64,000 nt of DNA. Origin: Brevinema_A sp051647245 (lineage in GTDB: Bacteria; Spirochaetota; Brevinematia; Brevinematales; Brevinemataceae). Position numbers and translations under genes: made by a program. Positions 41,066 to 49,577 of the stretch are shown one piece after another (position 1 is the stretch's first letter; each line of letters begins with the position of its first letter). The stretch spans positions 248,001-312,000 of the forward strand of contig JBOFDS010000011.1 in assembly GCA_051647245.1 (NCBI GenBank). Reading direction: 5' to 3'. The notes beneath the pieces are model-generated. The model made no database searches. It was not told the origin of the DNA and saw only the letters and a program-made list of their open reading frames with translations.

Positions 41066-42202
41066 ATGACCCCTATACAGGAATCATATTTTCTCGTCGG
41101 ACTGAAGTTGCCTAAGGATGATCCACAAATTATCGAAGACTCTATGAGTGAGTTGGAGGGTTTGGTGGAGACAGCTGGTGGTAAGGTTGTGGGTTCCATT
41201 ATTCAAAATAGATCCTCGATTGATCCTGTTTATTATATTGGTCAGGGGAAACTTGACGAAATTGATATGCTTTTTGATCGAAAAGAAGGTGAAAAAGGGG
41301 CATTGATTTTTAATGCATCTCTCAGTCCTTCTCAAATTAGAAATATTGAAGAAAAAATAGAGTGTCGCGTGATTACGAGAACGGAGTTGATCTTAGATAT
41401 TTTTGCTCTGCGTGCTCAATCTCGTATTGCTAAACTTCAAGTAGAAACCGCTCAACTTTCTTATCTTCTACCGCGTCTTGTAGGTAAAGGTGCCACGATG
41501 TCTCGTACAGGTGCTGGTATTGGTACAAGGGGCCCTGGTGAAACAAAGCTCGAAACAGATCGTCGTAAGATTAATAACAGACTCGCAATACTCAAACGTG
41601 AACTAAAGCATCTCGAAAAAGCATCCAATGAAAGGCGAAAATCACGTGATTCTGTCTTTAAGGTTGCTGTAGCGGGTTATACGAACGTTGGTAAATCTTC
41701 TTTGGCGACACACTTAGTTCAAGACTCTTTCCATGCTGAAAATAAGCTTTTTGCCACGATCGATACAACAACTCGTCGTTTATCTCTTGGTGGTATTGAG
41801 GCTGTTATAACAGATACGGTTGGATTTATCCGAGATATCCCCCATGAATTAATTGAAAGTTTTAAATCGACTCTTGCGGAAACGATCCACGCTGATCTTA
41901 TTTTGCATGTGGTGGATCTTTCTTCACCTTTCTTCCTTAATAATATGGAAACCGCTCAAGAACTCTTTGAAGAACTATCTGTTGAATCACCGACCATTCT
42001 AGTTTTTAATAAGATTGATCTAATTGATGCAGAGCAACTCCTTCAAGCTAGGATCAATTTTCCAGATGCGTTTTTTGTTTCTGTTAAGGCAGAGAGAGGG
42101 ATTACTCAACTTCGTGATATGCTCAAGGACGAAGCGATCAAATTTCTTAAAAGCCAAAATCGTGAAATCCCAGACTGGATCCAGTATCAAAATCACCAAT
42201 AA
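41066..42202 (+). CDS. hflX: GTPase HflX
   Basis: A 378-residue ribosome-associated GTPase that splits stalled or stressed ribosomes. The N-terminal HflX domain has Y-Y-I-G-Q-G-K, R-T-E-L-I-L-D-I-F-A-L-R-A and the family hallmark G-I-G-T-R-G-P-G-E-T-K-L-E-T-D-R-R. The G domain has G-Y-T-N-V-G-K-S-S (G1), D-T-V-G-F-I (G3) and N-K-I-D (G4). GAGGAC overlaps the previous stop. It ends in a terminator hairpin that overlaps its stop codon. Confidence 0.96.
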   Translation: MTPIQESYFLVGLKLPKDDPQIIEDSMSELEGLVETAGGKVVGSIIQNRSSIDPVYYIGQGKLDEIDMLFDRKEGEKGALIFNASLSPSQIRNIEEKIECRVITRTELILDIFALRAQSRIAKLQVETAQLSYLLPRLVGKGATMSRTGAGIGTRGPGETKLETDRRKINNRLAILKRELKHLEKASNERRKSRDSVFKVAVAGYTNVGKSSLATHLVQDSFHAENKLFATIDTTTRRLSLGGIEAVITDTVGFIRDIPHELIESFKSTLAETIHADLILHVVDLSSPFFLNNMETAQELFEELSVESPTILVFNKIDLIDAEQLLQARINFPDAFFVSVKAERGITQLRDMLKDEAIKFLKSQNREIPDWIQYQNHQ

Positions 42203-42226
42203 AGCTCCCACATAGGGAGCTTTTTC
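42201..42226 (+). terminator. Intrinsic terminator of hflX
   Basis: AAAGCTCCC (42201-42209) pairs with GGGAGCTTT (42215-42223) followed by T residues; the stem includes the last bases of the stop codon. Confidence 0.88.
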
Positions 42227-42330
42227 TTTTAACTGAATGATTTTATTCAAGATTTGTTATTGAGATAGCCGACATTAACACTATAAGAAATCTGAATTGT
42301 TTCAGTATTCTTTTGATCTGAGGAAATTTT

Positions 42331-43701
42331 ATGAAAAATATTTCAAAAAAACTTTGTCTTTTGGCCTTGTTGCCTATTTCGCTCCATGCTATGTCTTTTG
42401 ATCAAGCTTCTTTTCAGGTTGGTCAACGATTTTTTACTCAAGAACTCTATACAGAAGCAGAGATCAGATTCTTAGATATTGTTAAAAAACATCCCGATTC
42501 TTCTTATTATCGTGAGGCTCTTTTTTATCTTGGGCAGACCTATGCAGCTCAAGGGAAATATAAATCTTCTCTCCAATATTATAAAATCTTGATGAGCAAG
42601 GCGCGTAATGCTGATGAGCGTCAAAAAGGACTGCTTGGTATTGCGAAAAACTGGCTTCAGCTCGGAGATCATAAGCAAGCAGCAGAATTTTATACTCTTT
42701 ATGTAACTCAATATCCAGAATCCGAACATGCGGCAACGGCTTTGTATTTTGCTGGGATTGCTTGGGAACGTCAAGGTAACAATCCTGAGGCAATAGAAAA
42801 ATTTCGTGCTTTAATTGATCAATATCCTGATACTCCTCTTTATGCGAAATCTATCGAAAAGCTAGCTCTTTTGGATACAAAAAGTGCCGACGAAATGTTC
42901 CTTGCATCAGCCTCAAAATCACCACAAAATTCTAATTTCACGAACACAGTACCACAGATTCATCTTTTTGATGAGAAAGAATTAAATATAGCTCCTATAC
43001 CTAATAAAAGTAAAGTTGATTTTCGAGCTCAAGAAATTAATCTTTCTAATCAAGAACTAAACGCAGCTCCTTCTATTATGACGCAAACGATTCTCCAACA
43101 ACCATCCATCATCACCCAAGAAGTTATTCAAACAGTTACTCAATTTGTTGAGAAAGGGGCATCAGCTCTTACAAATTCTTCAAAGGACAGTTCTGCAGTG
43201 GTACATTTGACGAATGGAGAGTATGTTCCTTTAGAGACTGCTGAACAAAAGGCACGTCGTGAAGAGCTTGAGGTTTATAAAAAGTTGTGGGAAGACGAAT
43301 ATAAAGCAAAACTCAAAAATAAAGAACTCGATGACGCACACGAATCAGTGAAAAGTCTTATGCAATTAATGCAGAGTAAAGCGCAGGTATTATCAGTGAA
43401 AGAAAGTACCTTGCAAGAAAAACAAAATGAAATTAAAGGCCTAATTTATAAGGATCTTGAGCAGATTTCATCATCTTCTGTGAATGAGTCGGCACCTTTG
43501 ATCCCTGTTGGGGGCATTGTTAATACTGATTCTATAACCATTAAGTCAAACACCCTACTTAAAAAAGATCAACCAGCCCCTGTTGCTGAGGTCGTATCTG
43601 TACCTGCTGAAGAGATTGCTCCTGAAGATGTGATTTCTGAAGAAGTAAATGCTCTCGTTGAATCAGCAGAAGGCGTTCAAGAAAACTCAACGAACCAATA
43701 A
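42331..43701 (+). CDS. Exported TPR protein with coiled-coil tail
   Basis: A 456-residue protein with a signal peptide (to about residue 20, ending H-A-M). Residues 22-190 hold four to five TPR-like repeats of the YbgF/BamD style (F-Y-L-G-Q-T-Y-A-A-Q-G-K-Y, A-A-E-F-Y-T-L-Y-V-T-Q-Y-P-E-S, A-I-E-K-F-R-A-L-I-D-Q-Y-P-D-T). A low-complexity region and a charged helical stretch (about 305-390) follow, then an acidic, Glu/Val/Pro-rich tail. It is likely a periplasmic scaffold; the partner is unknown. GAGGAA precedes the ATG. The next exported protein gene starts 30 bp downstream. Confidence 0.72.
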   Translation: MKNISKKLCLLALLPISLHAMSFDQASFQVGQRFFTQELYTEAEIRFLDIVKKHPDSSYYREALFYLGQTYAAQGKYKSSLQYYKILMSKARNADERQKGLLGIAKNWLQLGDHKQAAEFYTLYVTQYPESEHAATALYFAGIAWERQGNNPEAIEKFRALIDQYPDTPLYAKSIEKLALLDTKSADEMFLASASKSPQNSNFTNTVPQIHLFDEKELNIAPIPNKSKVDFRAQEINLSNQELNAAPSIMTQTILQQPSIITQEVIQTVTQFVEKGASALTNSSKDSSAVVHLTNGEYVPLETAEQKARREELEVYKKLWEDEYKAKLKNKELDDAHESVKSLMQLMQSKAQVLSVKESTLQEKQNEIKGLIYKDLEQISSSSVNESAPLIPVGGIVNTDSITIKSNTLLKKDQPAPVAEVVSVPAEEIAPEDVISEEVNALVESAEGVQENSTNQ

Positions 43702-43731
43702 ATTTAGTATTGATACCCAAGGAATGATATA

Positions 43732-44904
43732 ATGAAAATCCTCAAATTAGCTTTTCTTTTGCTAATCATTTTTGCTCATAAGATCTCTCTCGATGCCCGT
43801 GAAAGTTCCAAACTTTCTTTTGCAGCTGGTAGTTTGTTGATGAGTGTTGATCAGTTAAGTGGTCGTTTTGGTCTTAGAGATACAAAAGTCTCGGAATTTG
43901 CACTGAGCTCTTTGCTGTTTGACCCTGGTTTTCCTACTTCTTATATTGAAATAACAATAAACGGTACGCCTTATAGGCTTGATCAGTTAAAAGCGATTTA
44001 TCCTTTAGGTGTTGCTGTCGGCCATCAAATTGATGCAGTGTATCAATGGCAGAATGATCTTCATATCGAGCTGGGATATTTTGCTATGGATGTGCAGAGT
44101 AATTTTGATGCGATGGGGATAGCGGTAAGAATTTCCAATATTTCTACGATGCAAGATCACCAAGTGTCTGTCAAATTAATGTTAGATACTGATGTAAGCG
44201 AGATCCATCGACAACCCTTGATTTATCTCGATGATGGAAGTCATATCGCTGAGCCTCAGATCTTACAAGGTGAGCTACCTCGTTATTTCTTTCTTGGTCA
44301 ACAAGATGAATCTGAAGAAACCGCAGGTGTCTATCTCTATCCAAGCATATCAACCAACTCACCCACTGCCATTGTGATAGGTAACTGGAAATATCTTACA
44401 GAAACGGTGGGGATTCCTTCCGAAATAAAGCCATCCTTCACCCACCATAATAGCGAAAATCTTGATATTGGTTTGGGTATATATTTTGATAAAAAAACAC
44501 TGAGATCTGGTCAACATTATGATGTTGTAGCTGCGATTTCTTTGAACAAGCACGAATCTGATTTTATTTTGAATGATATGGCAATGAATAAAGGCGTTTT
44601 TGCGTCAGAGCGATTTGAAATAGAAGAATTACTAAATTACCTTCCGAAAAATCCACAAATGATGATGCCTATGTATAATTCTTCTCAAGCGCCGCAACAA
44701 ATGAATACTTATCAAAGACAACAGTATCGTCAGCAAAAACTTCGTATGACCCCTCAAGAAATGCGACAAAATCCAGAGAAAACCTCGGAGTATTTTGGAG
44801 ACTTGGTGGGCACAGATTCTATCTGGAAGCACCTGTATAAAATTAATGGTAAAATGGAAAATCTAGAAGAAAAAATAAATAAAGCGATCGAACTAAATTA
44901 TTAG
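43732..44904 (+). CDS. Exported protein of unknown function
   Basis: A 390-residue protein with an N-terminal signal peptide (K-I-L-K-L then a hydrophobic run, ending L-D-A-R). Residues 25-300 look beta-rich with alternating hydrophobic strands. A Met/Gln-rich linker (about 310-345, with Q-M-N-T-Y-Q-R-Q-Q) and a helical C-terminus follow. I do not recognise it. It is co-oriented with the TPR protein 30 bp upstream and ends at a strong terminator, so the two form an operon and may act together in the envelope. Confidence 0.62.
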   Translation: MKILKLAFLLLIIFAHKISLDARESSKLSFAAGSLLMSVDQLSGRFGLRDTKVSEFALSSLLFDPGFPTSYIEITINGTPYRLDQLKAIYPLGVAVGHQIDAVYQWQNDLHIELGYFAMDVQSNFDAMGIAVRISNISTMQDHQVSVKLMLDTDVSEIHRQPLIYLDDGSHIAEPQILQGELPRYFFLGQQDESEETAGVYLYPSISTNSPTAIVIGNWKYLTETVGIPSEIKPSFTHHNSENLDIGLGIYFDKKTLRSGQHYDVVAAISLNKHESDFILNDMAMNKGVFASERFEIEELLNYLPKNPQMMMPMYNSSQAPQQMNTYQRQQYRQQKLRMTPQEMRQNPEKTSEYFGDLVGTDSIWKHLYKINGKMENLEEKINKAIELNY

Positions 44905-44926
44905 TATAGAAAGCATATCTGTAAAA

Positions 44927-44962
44927 AAAAATGAGAGAATGTAAAATTCTCTCATTTTTTTT
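44927..44962 (+). terminator. Intrinsic terminator
   Basis: AAAAATGAGAGAAT (44927-44940) pairs with ATTCTCTCATTTTT (44946-44959) around GTAAA, followed by a long T-run. Confidence 0.9.
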
Positions 44963-45035
44963 TGGATAAAACCGATAAATTAGAAAATGATCAAAATAGT
45001 ACCGATATTTATAGGTCTAATAAAGGAATGACACT

Positions 45036-47072
45036 ATGCCATATTGTATTTTTGATGCGATTTCTTCTCTTGAGCAGAATTTGTCATCGGAAGAACTTAG
45101 TATCCACGAAATAACACTTATGCTCTCTGAAATTGTCGAAAAAAGTCGTAGCAATAATAAGCTACGTATCATCACTCAGTTTTTAGTGATCCTTCATGCT
45201 TTGTCTGATGAGTTTCAAGAGGAAAAAAATGCCGACACAATCCTTTCTGTAAAGGAACTGGTTAAAGATTCCTTGGGTATTATTAGAGGTATGGTTGATG
45301 GGCAAATCACTCATGCTACAGCTTTGAGTTTGATTGAAGAAAAAATCTCAAAGATTTCTTCTTATTTTAAACATAAAATGGGCACAGATCCTTTTCTTAA
45401 AAATAGTATCCTTATTGAAGAGCTTGGGAATGAATTGAAAAAGGAAACAGGGACTTTGAAAAATCTTGCTGATCATGTAGATGCTTCTGAAAATCCTGTT
45501 CAAGATCAATTTTTTGTCATGCTTTATCATGTGAAGCGTCTTTTATCTTTTGTTGATTTGATAGGGGTACAGATCCTTAGTGATAAACTTCAACAATTGA
45601 TAAAATTTATTACAGAGCAATATCAAAAAGATCAGCTTGCTTTTTTAAAACACAATAAAAGTTTTCAAGATTCCTTATTTCATTTTTACCATGTGGGTTC
45701 GGAATTATTAGAATATTGTCGAGATGTGAATAGATTAACTCGGTATCTTGATGGATTACACTATAGCCAATTCCCTCAACTTAATGAATACATACCAAAT
45801 TCAACAGAGCAACAAAATGCACAGGAAGTCGCTGAAGAAGTTTCTGAGGTTATTGCTGAAAAAATGCAAGAAAATGTCCGTTATACAGCACTTCTTAGCA
45901 GTGAAGAAATCAATGCTCTGATGAATAATGATGATGATTTTCCTTTAGTACATTTTGGTGAGGAATTCAATCCTTTTGATTCAGAGATGATCAAAGAAGC
46001 TTCTCAAGAAATTAAAACATCAAACCATCCACAAAAAGAAATTACCTATAATGTTCCTCTAATGGAAAGTATCCAAGACGAAGATAAACTCTTGCATTTG
46101 ACAGGTAAATTGTTCTTGAAACAAGAGCATATCAAATCACTTATTGCACAAGACGATCGTATGATGACGATGGATATGACAGAGCTTGATCAACTCACTA
46201 GCGAAATCAAACAAGTTCTTTTTCAACACTACTATGTATCTATGAAGAATTTGCTTGGAGTGGAGCTTCGTGAATTTATTCGAAAAGAAGCCAGCGATCA
46301 TGGTAAAAAACTTCGTCTAGGTATCAAGGGTGAGGATGTAGAAATCCTTTCTCGTGAGAAGAATTTTGTAAAAAGCATTGTGTTTGATTTGGTTGCGTAT
46401 TCTCTTGGTCGTAGCATTGAGACACCATCTCGCCGTAAGGCTTTGGATAAAAATGAATCTGCTTGTCTCTTGATCGAATTTATGGACAATGGAGATCATC
46501 TATCAATCTATATCCGAGATGATGGACGTGGTATTTCAGATAATGCTGAAATTTTGAGCCGTATTCAAGCTGATATTGTTGCAAAATATGGAACAATGGA
46601 TGTAGAAAGCGAAGAACACGAATACCTCAAGATCCGTATAACTCTTCCAATGAAGAAAATGATCATCAAATCTGTCGTCGTACAAAATAAAGATACCAGA
46701 CTACTTTTTAATAGCAAATCCGTCTCACAAATCCTCACCCCTAGTGAAGCTGCCGTCATGCTCAAAAAGGGAGCTTGTCTTGGACAGATTGCTTTGAGTA
46801 CGGTTACAGGAATGGATAGATCGCCTGTGAATGCTTATTTGCTTTTTGTTTCTGGAAATGAAAAAATCCTCATCGGTGTGGAAAAAATCCTCTATCAAAC
46901 AGAGGCATTAATGGAAGAAGTGAAAGTGCCATTGATTCCTTGTGCGAATAATGTTGTTGTGCTTCGAGATGGAGCGATTGGTTTTGTAATGGATGAGAGA
47001 AAAGTCTATGCAGAAAGTAAAAAAATGATAGAAAAACGTGCTGAAAAACTTCTCGAAAATATGATAGGTTAA
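45036..47072 (+). CDS. CheA-like protein with a degenerate kinase domain
   Basis: A 678-residue cytoplasmic protein. Residues 385-545 align with the end of the CheA dimerisation region and the HATPase domain, and 545-678 with the CheW-like regulatory domain. The N-box L-V-R-N-S-L-D-H-G-I-E of CheA is L-V-A-Y-S-L-G-R-S-I-E here (452-462), so the catalytic Asn and His are Tyr and Arg. The G1 box D-D-G-R-G-I (495-500) is kept, but the glycine-rich G2 region is lost. The first 300 residues are helical; a clear HPt histidine motif is not evident (H165 in Y-H-V-K-R is a weak candidate). It is probably a non-kinase scaffold. A CheW-like gene follows 10 bp later. Confidence 0.75.
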   Translation: MPYCIFDAISSLEQNLSSEELSIHEITLMLSEIVEKSRSNNKLRIITQFLVILHALSDEFQEEKNADTILSVKELVKDSLGIIRGMVDGQITHATALSLIEEKISKISSYFKHKMGTDPFLKNSILIEELGNELKKETGTLKNLADHVDASENPVQDQFFVMLYHVKRLLSFVDLIGVQILSDKLQQLIKFITEQYQKDQLAFLKHNKSFQDSLFHFYHVGSELLEYCRDVNRLTRYLDGLHYSQFPQLNEYIPNSTEQQNAQEVAEEVSEVIAEKMQENVRYTALLSSEEINALMNNDDDFPLVHFGEEFNPFDSEMIKEASQEIKTSNHPQKEITYNVPLMESIQDEDKLLHLTGKLFLKQEHIKSLIAQDDRMMTMDMTELDQLTSEIKQVLFQHYYVSMKNLLGVELREFIRKEASDHGKKLRLGIKGEDVEILSREKNFVKSIVFDLVAYSLGRSIETPSRRKALDKNESACLLIEFMDNGDHLSIYIRDDGRGISDNAEILSRIQADIVAKYGTMDVESEEHEYLKIRITLPMKKMIIKSVVVQNKDTRLLFNSKSVSQILTPSEAAVMLKKGACLGQIALSTVTGMDRSPVNAYLLFVSGNEKILIGVEKILYQTEALMEEVKVPLIPCANNVVVLRDGAIGFVMDERKVYAESKKMIEKRAEKLLENMIG

Positions 47073-47082
47073 GAGGTCTAAT

Positions 47083-47538
47083 ATGCCAGTAATAGTGCCA
47101 TTTATGGTTGGTGATTCGTGGTTTGGTTTGCCACTGGATCACGTAAAAGGAATCGAATCTTGTGGAGATATCTCCTTAATTCCTAATTCTCAAAAGCCTC
47201 TTGTGGGCTTGATGCATAAACATAATAATATCCTTCCTGTATGGTCGGTTACGCCGACAGTGCTTGATTATCAAAGCCCTATCCAAAGCCGTATGTACTA
47301 CATTGATGTGACTTATCAAGATCATCAGATCGCTATCCCTGTCGATCAGGTTCAATCTGTAACAGAGGTAACTCACGGTTGGGTGGGATCCGATATTGCT
47401 GGATTGACCGTTTATAAGTCTTTGGCAAAGAGTTTGTCAATAGAAGTTGAAGAAAATACTCCTGAGATTAAAAAAATCTCCAGTGTAGCCTTCCTCAAAG
47501 ATGCAAATTTATCTGCTTTCTCTATGGAAGAAATTTAA
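47083..47538 (+). CDS. CheW-like coupling protein
   Basis: A 151-residue protein with the CheW fold pattern: V-P-F-M-V-G-D-S-W-F-G-L-P-L-D-H-V-K-G-I at the start, P-L-V-G-L-M-H-K-H-N-N-I-L-P-V-W around residue 40-55 (G-L-I-N-L-R-G in typical CheW), and I-A-I-P-V-D-Q-V-Q-S-V-T-E-V. The normal R-G-x-x-x-P segment is altered to K-H-N-N. CheW links receptors to CheA; here it most likely pairs with the CheA-like protein encoded just upstream. It ends at a terminator. Confidence 0.82.
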   Translation: MPVIVPFMVGDSWFGLPLDHVKGIESCGDISLIPNSQKPLVGLMHKHNNILPVWSVTPTVLDYQSPIQSRMYYIDVTYQDHQIAIPVDQVQSVTEVTHGWVGSDIAGLTVYKSLAKSLSIEVEENTPEIKKISSVAFLKDANLSAFSMEEI

Positions 47539-47545
47539 ATCAAAT

Positions 47546-47575
47546 AATCCCCCTAATCTAGGGGGATTTCTTTTA
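47546..47575 (+). terminator. Intrinsic terminator
   Basis: AATCCCCCTA (47546-47555) pairs with TAGGGGGATT (47559-47568) around ATC, followed by TCTTTT. It lies between convergent genes; the minus-strand gene ends inside its T-tract. Confidence 0.88.
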
Positions 47576-48223
47576 TTGTTTCGAGGATAAATCGATGAGG
47601 CTTTCTTGGAGACGTGTGATTTCTTGTTGTGCTGCTTCAAGAGTAGCAATGGATAGTGCGATTTTTCTTCGATAAAAAGACATATCTTGAGGGAAATCGA
47701 TTTTTGAAAGCTCTCCAATCAATACTCTATACTTGCGATCCAAATCTTCTCTTTCTGTTTGGTTAGAGGCTTGAGATTTTTGAGCCCATAAAAGCATTTC
47801 TGTTTCGACTTGAAAAAGAAATTTTGCATAGTCTTTGATCGAACTCCGACGTCCCTGAAGAGTCATTAATTTGGGAGTTAGGAACAAAAACACTTCAAGC
47901 TTGCTTAAATCTGATTTCGCAAGCTTAACTTTTTCCTCTATACTTAATTGAGCAGCAGGATTCATTGGGTTAACCTTTCCGAAAAAATCCATAGTAGGAA
48001 TAGCGTAGGATAGGCCTTTATTTCCCATAACATGCGTCGAAGTAATTTGAAACATTGTCATATCACACTCGATCTCAAGAAGTTGATGATTGTTCATAGA
48101 AGGCGCTCTAGTAATGTAATCTTTATATTTTTCTTGTAAACTGATCAATTCTTTTTGGGTCCAATCAAATTCCCGAGAAAAAAGCGGACTAAAACTAATC
48201 ATCAATAAAAATAAAATTCTCAT
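47573..48223 (-). CDS. Exported helical protein of unknown function
   Basis: A 216-residue protein with a short signal peptide (M-R-I-L-F-L-L-M, ending F-S-R). The mature part is almost entirely helical with heptad-like spacing (L-S-I-E-E-K-V-K-L-A-K, L-E-A-A-Q-Q-E-I-T-R-L-Q-E-S-L), so a periplasmic coiled coil is likely. I do not recognise it. AAGGA is well placed before the ATG, and a TATAAT lies about 30 bp upstream on the minus strand. It is a single-gene unit between the CheW-like gene and slyD. Confidence 0.62.
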   Translation of the reverse strand: MRILFLLMISFSPLFSREFDWTQKELISLQEKYKDYITRAPSMNNHQLLEIECDMTMFQITSTHVMGNKGLSYAIPTMDFFGKVNPMNPAAQLSIEEKVKLAKSDLSKLEVFLFLTPKLMTLQGRRSSIKDYAKFLFQVETEMLLWAQKSQASNQTEREDLDRKYRVLIGELSKIDFPQDMSFYRRKIALSIATLEAAQQEITRLQESLIDLSSKQ

Positions 48224-48337
48224 AAGAAATCCTTAAAATGATATCTCTATTATAACCTAAAATATTTAAAAAGTAAAAAACTTGAGATAAAGTGATTTTT
48301 CTAGTACAGTATAATTAGAACATATGAGGAGAACATC

Positions 48338-48784
48338 ATGAGTATTAAAAAAGGTGATGCGGTTAAAGTACATTATAAAGGTTCCTTGGATGATGGTACC
48401 GTTTTTGACAGTTCTGAAGGTAGAGAGCCTTTGGCGTTTACTGTCGGACAAGGTCATGTCATTCCTGGATTTGACAATGCTATGGAAGGTATGAAAGTTA
48501 ACGAAACAAAAACAGTCCATATTCCTTGTAAAGAAGCATACGGCGAACATTCTGAAGACAATCTATTAGATGTTCCTGTCGGACAACGTTTATTTTTATT
48601 ACACCCAGCAACAGGTCAACCTGTTCCTGTGAAAGTTTTGAAAGCAGAAAATGGAATGCTCACTCTCGATGCAAACCATGAACTTGCTGGTCAAAACTTA
48701 AACTTTGAGATCACTGTTCATTCTATTGGTGAAGTAGAAGAAGGTGGAAGCTGTGGCGACGGTTGTGGTTGTGGCGGTCATTAA
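48338..48784 (+). CDS. slyD: FKBP-type peptidyl-prolyl isomerase, SlyD-like
   Basis: A 148-residue prolyl isomerase and chaperone. FKBP halves V-H-Y-K-G-S-L-D-D-G-T-V-F-D-S-S and P-G-F-D-N-A-M-E-G-M-K-V flank an insert-in-flap domain (about 70-125). The C-terminal tail is rich in Cys, Gly and His (C-G-D-G-C-G-C-G-G-H), short but typical of SlyD nickel-binding tails. Such proteins deliver nickel or help folding. No nickel enzyme is adjacent. GAGGAG lies upstream of the ATG. Confidence 0.92.
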   Translation: MSIKKGDAVKVHYKGSLDDGTVFDSSEGREPLAFTVGQGHVIPGFDNAMEGMKVNETKTVHIPCKEAYGEHSEDNLLDVPVGQRLFLLHPATGQPVPVKVLKAENGMLTLDANHELAGQNLNFEITVHSIGEVEEGGSCGDGCGCGGH

Positions 48785-48805
48785 TTCTTAAAAGAATTTA
48801 AATAT

Positions 48806-48835
48806 AAAAAACTCCTCTATATAGAGGAGTTTTTT
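48806..48835. terminator. Bidirectional intrinsic terminator
   Basis: A perfect 15-bp palindrome (48806-48820 with 48821-48835, core ACTCCTCTAT/ATAGAGGAGT) with A and T flanks between convergent slyD and the barrel-protein gene. Confidence 0.88.
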
Positions 48836-48848
48836 ATTTTGTGATTGT

Positions 48849-49493
48849 TTAGAATCTGAAACCGATCACACCACCAAATGTAAAGTAGTGAATAAGTTCC
48901 ATTTTGTCCCCAAGATAAATCCCGCTAATATGGAGATTTTCACCTGTATCGTAGAGCGTCAAGGAATATCCAAGGTCAAAACCAAGTACTAAAGCACTGT
49001 ATTTTGAGAAGTGGAAGTTGTAGCGGAGCATTAATTCAAGTCCCCAAGCTACATAACCAGGAATATCTTCTGGTTTGAAGTATTCATTGTGGATATTGAT
49101 GTCAAACGCCATAGCTGTTGTGATCATAAAAGATGAACCTACACCAGATACAGGATCAACTTTCCCAAAACCATAACCACCACCGAGAGAGAATCCGAGT
49201 TTGGATGTTTGACCATAGATGGTATTAACAGATGATAGTTGACTAAGCATATCTTCTTTTGTTAATGGGGTTGTGAAGCGAAGAGCTGAATAAAAATTAC
49301 GGCGATAGTTTCCGTAAGTGAGCTCTAAAAGAGTTGTACTGATTGGTTCAATTCTGCTAACATCGTTGATGAAACTTTGTCCAGAAAATCTATTCAAAAC
49401 ATTCACACCAACTCTTGGTGATGTTGCATCTTTTGCGGATACAAGAGTAGGGCTAACGGTTAATGCAATCATTAATGCAATTAAAAATCTCAT
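48849..49493 (-). CDS. Putative outer-membrane beta-barrel protein
   Basis: A 214-residue protein with a signal peptide ending V-S-A-K. The mature part shows alternating hydrophobic/polar strands with aromatic girdles (L-G-F-S-L-G-G-G-Y-G-F-G, A-L-V-L-G-F-D-L-G-Y-S-L-T-L-Y) and ends in F-R-F, the terminal-Phe signal used for BAM-dependent insertion. It is small, probably 8-10 strands. The family is not recognised. AGGAG precedes the ATG. It lies downstream of tex on the same strand but has its own promoter. Confidence 0.72.
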   Translation of the reverse strand: MRFLIALMIALTVSPTLVSAKDATSPRVGVNVLNRFSGQSFINDVSRIEPISTTLLELTYGNYRRNFYSALRFTTPLTKEDMLSQLSSVNTIYGQTSKLGFSLGGGYGFGKVDPVSGVGSSFMITTAMAFDINIHNEYFKPEDIPGYVAWGLELMLRYNFHFSKYSALVLGFDLGYSLTLYDTGENLHISGIYLGDKMELIHYFTFGGVIGFRF

Positions 49494-49547
49494 GATTTCT
49501 CCTATATAAACACTTTGTTTATAATAAATCTATAAATATCTGCTATT

Positions 49548-49576
49548 ATTATGCCTGTAATTTAAATATTTTGCAA
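49548..49576 (-). promoter_or_regulatory. Sigma-70 promoter for the barrel protein
   Basis: Minus strand TTGCAA (49576-49571), 17 bp, CATAAT (49553-49548), about 55 nt before the ATG. The -35 box abuts the tex stop codon. Confidence 0.6.
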
Positions 49577-49577
49577 A

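Noticed and set aside
48296..48316. TATAAT upstream of slyD as a promoter
   Set aside because: The -10 is good but no -35 box is found at 16-18 bp, so a promoter call would be weak.
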